From CAZMGV01 sp964621525 [NCBI: uncultured bacterium] (GTDB taxonomy: Bacteria; JAGRBM01): a DNA stretch of 64,000 nt. The position numbers were made by a program, and so were the translations under genes. This document shows positions 37,001 through 41,812 of this stretch, in pieces (within the stretch, counting starts at the first letter, position 1; every line of letters starts with the position of its first letter). The notes under the pieces are model-generated. The model was given only the letters and a program-made list of their open reading frames with translations. It did no database searches and had not been told where the DNA came from. The stretch is from NCBI GenBank assembly GCA_964621525.1, contig CAZUMS010000018.1, forward strand, positions 1 through 64,000, given 5' to 3'.

Positions 37001-38570
37001 GGGTCTGACCGGCCCGAAGACTCTGGAACATACCCGTATGATCGTAGGTAATGTCCCCCGCCGTGACGTTCAGCGGGACTCCCTGCGTGCTCACGTAGCC
37101 CGTGCAGTCGCCGCCGGGGCAGACGACCGTGAGCGTATCACCCGTGTCCACGTCAGAATCGTTCGCCGTGAGCGAAGCACCCGCGATCGTGAGAGGGACG
37201 ACGTCTTCCGTCGCCGCTGCCGTGTCGGCACCGGCTACCGGCGCGTCGTTCACCGCGTTGATGGTGATGTCCACCGTCGAGACGTTGGACTGGAGCAGGC
37301 CGTCGCTGCGGCGAAAGGAGAACTGATCCGCACCGTTCACGTTCAGGTTCGGTTTGTAGGTGAACTGGCCGGTCACGGCATTGAGCGCCGTGATGCGGCC
37401 CGAGATCGGCGGCACGGCGACGGAATAGACCACCGCGGGACCGTCCGGATCCGAACCCGTGAGGAAATCCGTAACCTGGAGGTCTTCGTCCACACTGGTT
37501 ACGACCGGGGTCGTAACCGGCGCGTCGTTCAGCGGCCCTACCACAACAGTAACCGTCGCGGAGTTGGAATCGGCCGCACCGTCGTTCACATGGAACGTAA
37601 ATGTGAACGTCCCCGGTCCGTCGGGGTCGGTCGTGTAGGTGAACGCACCCGTGGTATCGTCGTCGATCACCGCGCTGCCCGTCACCGGCGGAGCGTCTAG
37701 AAGCCAGGTGAGCGGATCACCGTCCACGTCCGTGGCGGGCAGCAGTCCGCTCACGGTGTTGGCGAGATTCGCACCCGTGTGTTCCTGAACCGAGACGAGG
37801 AGATTCGACGCCACGGGGTCGTCGTTCAGCGGGTTGATATTCACCGTAACCGTGCCGTCCACTGTCGCGCGAATGCCGTCCGAGCGGTAGAACCGGAAGC
37901 AGTCCTGTCCCGCAAACGAGAGATCGTCGAGGCAGGTTCCCGTTCCGGGAATGACCGGCGGGCCGCTGTAGTCAGGATCCGGGGTGTAGGTGAAATCGCC
38001 CGTCAGCGTGTTCGTGATGACCACACTGCCGTAATGCGGCTGCTCGGCGATGTAGTAGACCGCCTCAAGGCCGTCGGTACCGTATCCGGGCAGCGTGCTG
38101 CTCACCGCCAGGTCTTCGTCCGTGGAAGCCGTAAGATCGCCGCCGGCAAGATCGTCCAGAACCGTCACCGTCACTTCGGCGACCGAGCCCGACTGGATCG
38201 CGTCGGCCGCTTCGGGGGTGGTGATGTTCTGCTCGTCGGTGCAGCCGAACTGGACCGTGAAAGTCCCCGCCACGGCGAACACGACGGACGGGCTCTGCTC
38301 CATCGTCTGGGGGATGCCCGACGTGTCGCCGAAATCCCAGCCGTAGAGGACCGGGCTGTGCTCGGGGTCCACACAGTTTCCGCGGAAGTTCACCGTGCCG
38401 CCGAGGGCGATCGTGACCGGGCCTGAAGGCTGGATGATGGTGGCGACCGGAGGCTGACCTTCAGGTAACGTCACCGTGCCGTCGTTGCTCGATATGCACC
38501 CGGCCGTCTGGACCACAGCGATGCAAAGAAACGGCAGCAGGCTCTGTCGGGCGAGTCTTATTAAAGTCAT
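19062..38570 (-). CDS. Giant modular lipoprotein: PKD, cadherin-like repeats and seven beta-helix modules
   Basis: Predicted 6502-residue exported protein, uninterrupted over about 19.5 kb. The ATG at 38570 gives a basic N-terminus, a hydrophobic segment and a plausible lipobox VQTAGC; a longer frame starts only at a TTG. Order: PKD domain (about residues 38-135); about 24 cadherin-like repeats of around 90 residues with linkers like VNDAPVA and calcium-type NDTDVDTGD motifs (about 135-2515); three beta-helix modules; an Ig-like segment; a fourth beta-helix module; two more cadherin-like repeats (about 4800-5045); three more beta-helix modules; and a final Ig-like segment. No autotransporter barrel, LPxTG or type IX sorting domain is visible. 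A surface adhesin or matrix-like role is inferred. It is divergent from a histidine kinase gene. Confidence 0.9.
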   Translation of the reverse strand: MTLIRLARQSLLPFLCIAVVQTAGCISSNDGTVTLPEGQPPVATIIQPSGPVTIALGGTVNFRGNCVDPEHSPVLYGWDFGDTSGIPQTMEQSPSVVFAVAGTFTVQFGCTDEQNITTPEAADAIQSGSVAEVTVTVLDDLAGGDLTASTDEDLAVSSTLPGYGTDGLEAVYYIAEQPHYGSVVITNTLTGDFTYTPDPDYSGPPVIPGTGTCLDDLSFAGQDCFRFYRSDGIRATVDGTVTVNINPLNDDPVASNLLVSVQEHTGANLANTVSGLLPATDVDGDPLTWLLDAPPVTGSAVIDDDTTGAFTYTTDPDGPGTFTFTFHVNDGAADSNSATVTVVVGPLNDAPVTTPVVTSVDEDLQVTDFLTGSDPDGPAVVYSVAVPPISGRITALNAVTGQFTYKPNLNVNGADQFSFRRSDGLLQSNVSTVDITINAVNDAPVAGADTAAATEDVVPLTIAGASLTANDSDVDTGDTLTVVCPGGDCTGYVSTQGVPLNVTAGDITYDHTGMFQSLRAGQTLTDTLTYTVQDSGTATATAVVTVTVTGVNDDPAGVDDPVNYTDGSGILSISNGTLLGNDTDPDTGDTKAIVTVDATSVAGATVGLSGTSVTYNPGTLFRYLYQGDTAADSFQYTFQDGSGATSTATVNVTVTGINDAPSAASDTASAAEESPTVILAADLLLNDTDPDTVATADTPEVFSTPARSAKGAVLTVNPSTGDVTYAPGQRFRSLRTGQSTTDTFTYQIRDDFSLTSQATVTVTVNGENDAPTAINDSASAVENGAVVFIAVLNNDIEPDTGDTRSLVVVNNSVAGAAVTISGNQARYDHAGLFESLRAGQTTTDTFTYTMEDGSGAQSSATVTVTVTGANDAPVANNDSGYIVMEGGPAVQMDVLTNDTDVDAGDSRSIQSADLFSAQGLPVTVVGGQIVVTIGSLFNNLQDGATVADTLNYVLRDTAGATSTAQASFTITGTNDVPVAQPDTASMTASDPSVNILVLTNDSDPDSSPLADTFTVVGVTSPAQRGGTVTFVPGSVDYFPAGNFDYLRAGQISTDSFFYTIQDTGGLQGSAKVVVTVTGVNDAPTANDDNVSATENGAQVLIHALANDTDPDLGDQLVITSVPGTSVNGMTLTLSSNRILYDPNSAAAFETLAPGQTGNDQFAYSIEDPQGSGASATVYVTIDGRNDLPVPQDDFALAFEDDPVAVNIDVVVNDLDVDNGDSVTLYSIPARSQQGALLTLNAGTVDYEIENRFQYLPDQGLGFDQFNYVVEDSFGGRSIGTAYVDVEGVNDTPEALADRAVCNDGGGTDIFVLANDRDVDEGDTLSVWNVPAFSDGGAAVANAGSHVVYTTGTAFQYLRSGESTLDTFIYDMQDALGLTGSALVEVEVRGVNDAPSAIPDTGNAYEDGAPVLFSVLANDTDPDSGDQLRVISVGTSTLGARVRIVNGQVEYYTGTLFQDLPLGGTAVDTFTYTVSDVDGATSTAMVTVTVHGTNDTPSSGADTAVAYEDGGPVMIDALANDSDADVPTAFLLTSVTAVSPLGAALSIVTNQIRYDPGNIHQELAAGEILTDTFSYTMTDSLGGSATGLVTVNFTGTNDDPVPGPDTGTILEDGDPVSVGVLDNDTDVDQSDTLFLQTVSPASFAGAEVTFAGDEAIYDVGGLFQSLGVGQAATDTFTYTVEDSSGGTAVQTVVMIVAGTNDAPSASTDTGAAAEDGGPVLVDVLGNDTDIDTADTLLVVSVPGRSAEQAALQVVANRVSYDPQTLFQNLPAGATITDTFTYVMSDLRGLQSSSTVTMTVTGTNDNPVAEPDSMSAFEDGGPVTADLVANDRDVDTGDTRSLTSVSSPSFLGSVVSVNVNGLAVYDPGTGFQQLAQGQTVLDQFTYVVTDSQTGSSTGTVTVQVTGVNDAPLAYDDTATAVEDGGPVRVFVLTNDLDSDNFSTVLLDSVDVISANGAEVVTDGNDIYYDPGSLFQVLGTGETFTDTFQYSVVDELGASATATVSVTITGANDVPVAAADTGDAAEDGGPVVIDVVTNDSDVDYTDALAVSVLPSASSRGAALSKTGPDIRYDPGAGFQYLSEGAQIDDTFYYTLSDGHGGTSQGLVSVTVAGVNDAPVGVDDTLALADGSGPQLVDVLANDQDPDQGDSKSLVIVPANSTLGAVLTVVGNFIQYDPGTIFDGLSSGEVRSDTFTYTMSDGQGVQSSATVFVSVTGGNAAPVAGDDVIAGGQAAILEDGPSVALDVLVNDYDPDTGDFLTLVSVSDVFSGASVEIGAGQLVYSIGSLFQELGDGITGVDSFIYTIRDSSGVTASATVQVEITGVNDEAVANADIVDIVETVNGIVPHASFLQNDTDVDVTDVLAIDAGSTDATTGTLGLPVVVTGTDIEIDASTVDFVSLGDVFEDTFTVGITDGFVIRTAPVTVRINGTNDDPVGAAPVSFSCREGDDVDQDLSGTVSDPDTSDVLTFTETSGCAGFSLSADGQLTGTCPAMGISCDLGFEASDGIAAPVALLQTISYNTRYVTDTGAGDESGDSWGNAANGNNNGINDAISDFSFDGIFTGNVWVAGGTYDGGGSGVAFTASSYGVHVYGGFDGTETALSQRPDPALNPSVIDGEGNQGPVAGVQNSEVVLDGLEITDGWTPFSGGGLYVFDCENVVLRNLNIHDNYADEYGGGIYADEIENIEISNIVIDSNTANIESGGGIYVDEVENLEISNTVIDSNTANDESGGGIYIEDSEDVVIRNVTVSNNYADEYGGGLYIEDSEDITVRNSAFSQNTADDEYGGGIYIEDSEDILVEKTVLEDNFAEEDGGGIAVYFVDGFTADQLVADRNYSDSYGGAIALEETEGVRLNRVYATANQASSGAGGLSLYIVNVFSDEPMLVTDSAFSDNYTTSGGAGADIEDAWVHFTGVSFADNRADEDGGALRLLFTTARVVQGSFDGNVADETGFGGYSGGAVYTEDSSFEVANSAFWGNSVLTMAPFPAFLPSEIASGGNSLITAEFNCAQSALGPNTVVLDGSTDALSDPFVRGPFGKLALKQAVDGGTVTSACVDAGDPGYAAAAFLEAGLTEADFSSSLYGAAVSHPADAGAMHSRPDIYYVSGLNGDDSNDGSSWAAAKASLQAAVDLADWGDQVWVDTSAEQAGDTSGADPVVSLARGVMVIGGFDGAEEAVADRPSGSRTTLNGDRDGSLSATVGDADPVALMASDSWLEGVDIRWGYANGGDGGCVDGSDVFRWVLKDSTVEECYADGEGGGVRATVPNFYTLSYAAVLEDVTVSSSMALAGGGMASSGGRISLTGVTLEGNTAVSGGGLFLDTVDGPATLTVSRIADTEFVNNSALSGNGGGASLRDVSEVYLDSVTFTGNQAAVNGGGLGVEYLFNMTNIVGIDVTFDGNQAVQSGGGLYSTGSDSNIYMAQATFRNNVADSDDDGTGDGGAMFGDNSGSLSFGNSAFYGNLDGDGVNPSVVSEFASAGAPVWELDYLCSETDVTAVDPAGDFPVWLDGSTDELGDPFVEDYDGKIFLKHAGAGDSYTSACVDGGGLTLANWIAPYFLLERINLFLLTFDADYTATLLGDEDLLFGDLDSARHYPTPDVIHVTKGGAGTGDGSSWDNAANGLQAGIDLAQPGNHIWVKDDTYTASSAATMFTIDTKPGISVMGGFAGTETYIFERPSGTYTVLDGANTSANVLNVTGSSSVRLDGLHITRGVTAGTGAGLNIDSCGSGTITVANSLFDHHSAVAAAAIRSDGCSLRIGSSTIELNASSNIGGAAWITNAPSVEISDSTIRQNSGSEGGAFKIDTNSVAFSSRNSVYESNTATLTGGGALFLNNMGSVSFDGDTFTGNAVPNSNGGAVWVHSNANPGTVVTITGSRFENNSASAAGVRGGAVYMQHSTAVSGMDVTVRDSEFVNNFTGNGGALATLDSGGARVSTIRIEDTLFEANRGLSGSALFVDRAISLTIDSTKVIGNRSTVASGIRAGGAAFLRNMTNLTIADSLFWKNSLQKTGTNRGGALWIEGAAAGMTTDIVSSAFRENMTPLGRGGAIGLNAGAGTLTVNVVNSSFDGNYSSDTGGAIDINNLVASGTTALNVWNSAFYRNLSGNSATLMDVNRTPSTGTGNGAVNNSCGLQDFGATMNVASLGNVILDGTAANLGDPFHRMATGELFLKSASTGDAYTSACADAGDVAQATSAFTAAGLGNWFDYTTLLDDPSLGGPYLDDAGDVDAGVHYVPQDGLNYLPLRTPSLTASSAVLAAGSEVTLSVEAVGVITGCDVYEVSTETYAGSIPGGAGTVSATLNLAPGLYRADCSELSDHTGSSYVIVREAVVANPSNTGTENGKTWATGYNTAPEAATAALPLWTDIWLKEGTYRATVGGAAFVTLPAQVGLYGGFTGSESSFPSTRLAPDRTVLSGDVNNSGVPDAGDAGPVILMNTGSVLDGVTGSIGRSASGSIVTTNPHQEIVIRNAVIEKGISTTPSSGTAAGGLYAASWPGQITRVENVRFTGNQSLTISTDYATGNHLPRAELHLDRVLVDGNTAIIRAIGLFRYTSTFVSNSAFLNNTNYQNDGSAASAPIFFSGISGTAVHVWDNVTIAGNVGQGNVITSGTGAIGIGNNVSVTLRNATIANNAGNSGSTIYSFFNTPLFVQNTVFYGNYSIGGATARPDIDGVVNSLELDSVCSPQDFAGTLAGVTITTAGPLLDNSTPAFGDPFTEGPSGELFLRHAGVAGSAYTSACVDAGNDGLVPFTFTSQTTRADGTFDSGTSDLGRHYDPSEYAWIGDLRLVNLATAVAWNVYGDVTSCDILDANGTVQHTVSGSALSAGNWTFPAGSDNWTLSCTDSVGRDFSATIDGENQPPVAGLDSFADTENSGVDITIPIATLLTNDSDVDTYDAVEFADGVSGVSAYGVAVTVAGTDIIYDRTPEPFEDLSDGETLVDSFTYAIRDSNGAVSTGTVEITITGANDAPALAGGVLMDCADGDSFTLTPALTDTDTGDLWAYSDITVANACSSVYLGNWFSVDGGTGEITGTCPALGVTCDIEVEVDDGVMTASTVYTIGENSRFVTVTGGGAADGSGWANAYGAGNLQTAVDDAEAMPYGQVLIAEGSYLATAVNIPVITANGPVKIYGGFAGATPSEQSVLERPDRVDATLTVLNGDFDSSGTGNAGDSDEVIRFETGGSGLIDGLTVANGYDDDILNGAGIHLDIGGAGLELSNLDIRNNTAAGISGGGIGMTSGNLTVRNSRIRNNYSGSTGGGIAAQTGGGNTLRVETTSFTANASGARGGGIFASSTPFTLVNVTFDGNGAVTEGAAIAVTGGGKVVDHGTFRNNISGGAAAGAIHADLAGVITIRNSAFYGNERAGGISSDAGGAGLFGISYACNGTGLPGTGNVLLDGSTPAKGDPFRSGVAGQVFLKRTDDGDAYTSACVDAGSETLSDTAFTGLDFTRSEATTSFYGDPEGFSPTDIGAHYREPRRWYVHPSGSDLNDGLSWLTARATIQSVIDSAGPGDHIWAGDGPGTLGTGAFTRFADLRSDLVLLGGFDGTETSALDRVDGELTELAGETDGAILGDTVSDVFIERFDLNGNSSAGDGGAVSLIDSTGIDISASHFESNSATNRGGAVYLDFGSDISVRDSVFTGNGAAGGGGGLYLNNTDDVMVGSSTFENSDPATLLGGAIATIGSDNVQILDSGFLGNETTDAGGAIYSDFSTAFTVDGSLFRNNVTGAFGGGAYYASVSDVMITDSIFDGNEAGSQGGGAICSDNNGIQIDLANVTFTDNRTSGSGGAIGCVYGNAEIYNSSFGYNIADSELDGTGAGGAVSGTVTSTVDIYNSVFYGNRGSSAAGTGVGDDFDDLIAVTTEDTCLYEPGDTDNGNTIVLDQAGATLGDPFRRGLGGELFLKQVSQGDAYTSACVDAGDDTDADTAVATYGLTDWRDQTTGLASEVDTGTVDMGAHYDPAARWYVGNSCTGTCNGVSWNNRSNSLAAVLAEAGDGDHVWLAEGTYIRESGVAADPVISRSTGSVYLFGGFAGTETAFADRYLPSYRGTISGQGTSNSVISLTGDARLYLDGLTVTGGSGGTNGGGLRLSGNSIGYTRSMEFRENTSMNGGHIAAFAGTTLLVDSTLLEDGTAVFEGGALFCDGCDVRIERSRIVNNSAGVGDGGGIHLENFTATARTFELMDTEIAGNSTAVGTGGGLYVFEYNVMIQNSTFQENSATSGGGLYVTGLQPVLMYSTIFQANDAAGGNGGGALLTTTGDVEVINGIWVDNQATGNGSGLYLDGVGTHRITNTSFSLNSAGVAGALFGTGAGAKSLYNSVFFGNSAGGNPDVQGAFTIDSACAVQNLAVTHAAAPFNLLDGGIPEDGDPFVEAASGHLFLSQIAAGQSFDSDCVDFGDDTDADNTAYGFPSVPFGSDWRDLITRSDLGTADATPVDLGYHLNPLHPVIYSFTNPSGLQLAWSTTGVEDACTLSGDGLSVDLDFQPGGNAVTVPAPGDYELVCTGPVGPPASASVTIP
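19295..31025 (-). repeat. Seven beta-helix modules inside the giant lipoprotein
   Basis: Each module opens with a signature like YV-GLNGDDSNDGSSWAAA and then a GDxVWVxxGTY-type line. It continues with coils containing GGG[IL]Y or GGAxY and short N-rich turns, and closes with GDPF, LFLK, then DAYTSACVDAGD and DxGAHY. In coding order the approximate limits are 31025-29290, 29285-27810, 27805-25860, 25620-24270, 23425-22195, 22180-20745 and 20730-19295. Between them lie an Ig-like stretch (25860-25620) and a cadherin-like pair (24180-23430). The pattern fits right-handed parallel beta-helices, as in pectate-lyase-fold proteins and adhesins. Confidence 0.8.
30385..30552 (-). repeat. Tandem 84-bp direct repeat within a beta-helix
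   Basis: Two adjacent 84-base copies (30385-30468 and 30469-30552) are identical at about 75 positions by hand alignment and encode 28-residue coils containing SGGGIY, E/D-rich turns and ISNTVIDSNTAN-like strands. Weaker copies continue on both sides (about 30000-30640). The low divergence points to recent in-frame duplication. Confidence 0.75.
31028..38158 (-). repeat. Block of about 24 cadherin-like tandem repeats
   Basis: About two dozen repeats of roughly 90-100 residues, each opening with a [TVA]ND[AD]PVA-type linker. This is followed by ED(G)GPV, NDTDVDxGD and a GQTxTDTFTY-type strand, and ends in an xATVTVTVTG strand. These fit the VCBS/cadherin-like (Big_9, Cadherin_5) families, where the acidic motifs bind calcium. 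Divergence between copies is high at DNA level, so most duplications are old. A PKD domain precedes the block at about 38166-38455. Confidence 0.85.
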
Positions 38571-38916
38571 CTTTTTGATCCGGTGACACGGTCCGGGCGG
38601 ACCGCGCACTCCCCTCCGCGCAGCGTTTTCAGAAGCAGGTTGTACCAACTAGTACAGGGCCTAAAATTAACAGGGCTTTAGTATCGCGGCCAGAGGGTAA
38701 ATTGGCAATCTTCAGGCGACAAAATGTTGGTGACGGAGTGAGCCCAATCACTCGCAAGCCTGTGAATTAATGAAAAGAACACAGAATCAAAACGGCGTTC
38801 TGAAAATGCCATCTGACCGGGATCATCCCCCTATGGACCGAAAGCGTCGATGATAAGCCCTGTCCTTCGTCCGGAACCTCCCCGGTAGCCGGCAGGCGCC
38901 AGAAAGTCCTGAACCT
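38571..38916. other. Divergent intergenic region between giant gene and kinase
   Basis: This 346-base gap carries the possible minus-strand promoter at 38680-38708 and a perfect inverted repeat GAGTGA-N6-TCACTC at 38736-38753, which could be an operator or small hairpin. The rest shows no open frame or RNA gene that I can support. No strong promoter for the kinase is evident. Confidence 0.45.
38680..38708 (-). promoter_or_regulatory. Possible promoter of the giant lipoprotein gene
   Basis: On the minus strand, -35 TTGCCA (plus coordinates 38703-38708) and -10 GATACT (38680-38685) are separated by 17 bases, about 110 bases upstream of the ATG. The -10 is only a fair match. Confidence 0.35.
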
Positions 38917-40707
38917 TTGAAGGCCCCCAAAACCCTCCATGCCGCTCTCATGTGCTTTGCCATTCTGGCGGCGCTCGCAGGACTTCATTCGATCCTGCCG
39001 CTCAGTGTCCCGGTAGAAGCCCTCGCCTTTCTCGCCGTTCTGCCGGCACTCCTGCAGGACAGCCGCCTCTTCCTCTGGATTACTGCCGTTATCGCCTCGG
39101 CCGCCGTGTTCATTGTTCCGCTGCTCACCGGCGAAATTGCCAGTTCCGGCATGGCAGCCGTGGGACTCGCCGGAGTCTGGGTCACCACCGCCATCCTGAC
39201 CGTGCAGAACCGAAACCCGCTGCCTGCCCGGAGCTTCCGGAGCCTGCTCGACAATACCGACTTCCTGTTCGTGGAGCTCGATCCCAAGGGAACCATCCTG
39301 TTCATCAACCGGACCGCCTGCGAGAAACTGGGCTGCACGGAGTCCGAAGCCGTCGGGAAAAACTGGTTCGAGCAGTTCATTCCCTCGACGCACAAGGGAC
39401 AGGTCGCCCTCGTCCACAGCCTGAATACTGGCACCGAAGGAACCTTCATCGAGCGGTTCGAAAATCCTGTCCAGACTCTCGGCGGCAACGTGATCCGGGT
39501 TGCCTGGCGGAACACCCTCGTGCGCGACGCCGGGGGCCGCATTGTTACCATCCGGTGCTCTGGCATCGACATCACGGGCCGGCAGAAAACCGAGGACGAA
39601 CTCGCCCGCTCGCAGGCGGACCTCGGACGCTACCAGGCGGAGCTCCAGAACTCGTTCAAGAAACTGGAAGACTACAAGTACGCCCTCGATGAGGCCGCCA
39701 TCGTGGCGATCACCGATGCCCGGGGCGCAATCACCTACGTGAATGACCGGTTCTGCGATATCTCGGGATATTCCCGGGAGGAACTTCTCGGCCGCGACCA
39801 CCGGCTGCTCAATTCCGCGTTTCACCCGAAAGAGTTCATGCACGGCCTCTGGGAAACGATCCGCACGGGCGGAGTCTGGCGCGGCGTGATCCGTAACCGC
39901 CGGAAGAACGGCGCCTTCTACTGGGTTGCGACGACCATCGTCCCGTTCCTGGACAGTTCGGGCGAACCCTACCAGTACATCGCCATCCGGTACGACATCA
40001 CCGGCGAGATCGCCGCCCAGGAGTCCCGCAAGGAGGCCGAACGAAAGCTCCGCGAGCAGGAAACCCTCGCGCGTCTCGGCGAGATGTCCGCTGTCGTCGC
40101 CCACGAGGTGAAGAACCCGCTCGCCGCGATCAGCGGGGCACTCCAGATCATCGGTGGCCGCCTGCCGGACGGCAGCCAGGACCGCACGGTCATCCGCAAC
40201 ATCCTGGAGCGCATCGACGCGCTCCATGAGACAATGACCGACCTCCTCGAATACGCCCGCCCCCGCCAGCCGAAGTTCCAGCCGGTGCCACTGCTCATGC
40301 TGCTCAGGGACACGGCCCGCATGCTGGGCGAAGATGGTGACTTCCGCAGTCTCGCGGTCACGATCGACGGCGACGACGTCACCGTGAAAGCCGACCCCGA
40401 GCTGCTCCGCGGCGTGTTCCTGAACCTGTTCCTGAATGCGGCGCAGGCGATGAAAGGCGAGGGGAATCTCGCCGTCTCGGTCCGGACCGAAGGCGGCGGC
40501 GTCCGCATCGACGTGACCGATACCGGACCCGGCATCCCGGCCGAGGTCCGGGAGCGGATGTTCGACCCGTTCTTCACCACGAAGAACCGGGGTACGGGGC
40601 TCGGCCTGCCGACGGCCCGCCGCTCCGTGGAAACCCACGGCGGCACGCTCACGGTCAGCAGCGAGCCCGGCCGCGGAACGACGATGACCGTCCGCCTTCC
40701 GGTCTAG
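38917..40707 (+). CDS. Membrane-bound PAS sensor histidine kinase
   Basis: Predicted 596-residue sensor kinase. Three or four hydrophobic segments fill residues 5-95. Two PAS domains follow (about 105-215 and 248-365), separated by a short coiled coil. Then come a HisKA dimerisation helix with phospho-acceptor H396 (VVAHEVKNPLAA) and an HATPase domain (N box NLFLNAAQAM, DTGPGIP, FDPFFTTK, GTGLGL) up to the end. There is no receiver domain, and no response regulator gene nearby, so it is an orphan. The start TTG at 38917 retains a basic KAPK leader before the first membrane segment; ATG 38950 is the alternative. It is divergent from the giant lipoprotein gene, which suggests but does not prove control of that gene. 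Confidence 0.9.
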   Translation: MKAPKTLHAALMCFAILAALAGLHSILPLSVPVEALAFLAVLPALLQDSRLFLWITAVIASAAVFIVPLLTGEIASSGMAAVGLAGVWVTTAILTVQNRNPLPARSFRSLLDNTDFLFVELDPKGTILFINRTACEKLGCTESEAVGKNWFEQFIPSTHKGQVALVHSLNTGTEGTFIERFENPVQTLGGNVIRVAWRNTLVRDAGGRIVTIRCSGIDITGRQKTEDELARSQADLGRYQAELQNSFKKLEDYKYALDEAAIVAITDARGAITYVNDRFCDISGYSREELLGRDHRLLNSAFHPKEFMHGLWETIRTGGVWRGVIRNRRKNGAFYWVATTIVPFLDSSGEPYQYIAIRYDITGEIAAQESRKEAERKLREQETLARLGEMSAVVAHEVKNPLAAISGALQIIGGRLPDGSQDRTVIRNILERIDALHETMTDLLEYARPRQPKFQPVPLLMLLRDTARMLGEDGDFRSLAVTIDGDDVTVKADPELLRGVFLNLFLNAAQAMKGEGNLAVSVRTEGGGVRIDVTDTGPGIPAEVRERMFDPFFTTKNRGTGLGLPTARRSVETHGGTLTVSSEPGRGTTMTVRLPV

Positions 40708-40713
40708 AAAAAC

Positions 40714-41571
40714 TCAGGCAACCGCGTACTGGGCGTCGAAGGCGGCGATCAGGTCGCTGCCGCCCCGCTGCCACGGGTGGAAGCCCGGGCGGAAGTAATC
40801 GAAGTAGGCCACGACGGTGGCGAGAACCGGCCGCCGGGTCTTCCAGACGAACTTCGCCGCCTGCCCCCAGCCCTTGAGGTCGAACAGGCGTCCATCCCTG
40901 ATGACAAAGTAGAGGTGCGTGGAAAACACCACCGGCCAGAAAATCGCCGTCACCATGAGCATGATCAGCACGCGGTTCACGTATCCGCCGCCCACGGAGG
41001 TATAGACGTCCCAGGCGACACCCTTGTGCTCGGTCTCCTCGATGGCGTGCCAGCGCCAGATCTGGGCGTGGCCCTTCTCCATGGCGTTCGTCACGGTATC
41101 GTCTTTCAGGATCATCTCCGCCATGATCGCCGTGTAATGCTCGAGCGCCACGGTCACGGCAAGCTGGCTGCTTCGGGGCAGGATCCGGCGGCCGAGGTTC
41201 AAGAGTTTCAGCAGCAGCGATTCGAGGCGCTCCGGGCTCACGCCGATGGTCTTCAGGCGGTCGTTGTATTCCTCGTGCTCACGGCCGTGGAGCGCTTCCT
41301 GCCCCAGGAACCCGGCCACCTGTTTGTTCAGCTCCGGATCCTTGATCTTGGGCGAGTAGTGACGGACCGAATCCATGAAAAACCGTTCGCCCTCAGGGAA
41401 CAGAATCGACAGGGCGTACATGAACCAGGTGAGAACCGGGTTGTTCGCGAACCAGTATTTGCCCGATTCGCGCCAGGCAAAGTTCGGCTTGCGGATCGTC
41501 ACGGAGATTCCCTTCGAATCCTGCACATGACGGAAATCCTTCGTCTCGGGGACGGTGCTCGTCGCGTTCAT
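40714..41571 (-). CDS. PF10118 family predicted metal-dependent protein (copy 2)
   Basis: Predicted 285-residue paralogue of the protein encoded at 11433-12287, easily aligned through its length. The same candidate metal ligands are present: E62 (GERFF), E92 and H95 (GQEALH), E144 (ALEH), and E179 and H182 (EETEH). This gives the E, ExxH, E, ExxH order of diiron carboxylate proteins. A hydrophobic segment lies near residues 205-225. The ATG at 41571 has a TGAGGAG ribosome site. The promoter upstream carries the same -10-overlapping palindrome as the SCP2 operon, so both copies are probably switched together. It ends 6 bases from the convergent kinase gene. Confidence 0.85.
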   Translation of the reverse strand: MNATSTVPETKDFRHVQDSKGISVTIRKPNFAWRESGKYWFANNPVLTWFMYALSILFPEGERFFMDSVRHYSPKIKDPELNKQVAGFLGQEALHGREHEEYNDRLKTIGVSPERLESLLLKLLNLGRRILPRSSQLAVTVALEHYTAIMAEMILKDDTVTNAMEKGHAQIWRWHAIEETEHKGVAWDVYTSVGGGYVNRVLIMLMVTAIFWPVVFSTHLYFVIRDGRLFDLKGWGQAAKFVWKTRRPVLATVVAYFDYFRPGFHPWQRGGSDLIAAFDAQYAVA

Positions 41572-41620
41572 GACTCTCGCTCCTCAGGTTCCAGTTTACC
41601 GGGAGCCATTCGGCCCCGGA

Positions 41621-41659
41621 AGTATAAATAATTTATACTCATGCTGCGCGCTGTGTCAA
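41621..41659 (-). promoter_or_regulatory. Promoter with perfect palindromic operator
   Basis: On the minus strand a consensus -35 TTGACA (plus 41654-41659) and -10 TATAAA (41632-41637) are separated by 16 bases. The perfect palindrome AGTATAAATAATTTATACT (41621-41639, 9-bp arms around one base) covers the -10. Its core matches the operator at 10667-10683 at 16 of 17 positions when both are read in the transcribed direction, with identical placement. It drives the second PF10118 gene. Confidence 0.7.
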
Positions 41660-41690
41660 CCCGGAAAGAACCAGAATGCTATGATCAATT

Positions 41691-41705
41691 ATAACTGACT
41701 GTTAT
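41691..41705. promoter_or_regulatory. AT-rich inverted repeat downstream of metG
   Basis: ATAAC-TGACT-GTTAT at 41691-41705 lies in the AT-rich gap between the metG stop and the second PF10118 promoter. It may be part of a transcription end or a binding site; there is little to decide. Confidence 0.2.
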
Positions 41706-41812
41706 TATTAGTTATTTACTGGATTATCCGACGCGGTCATGAATCCAGTTTCTTTTCACTGGACAGACATCAAGTAGCTCAACGGCACCCGGCCACAGCC
41801 CTGAATCGCCCC

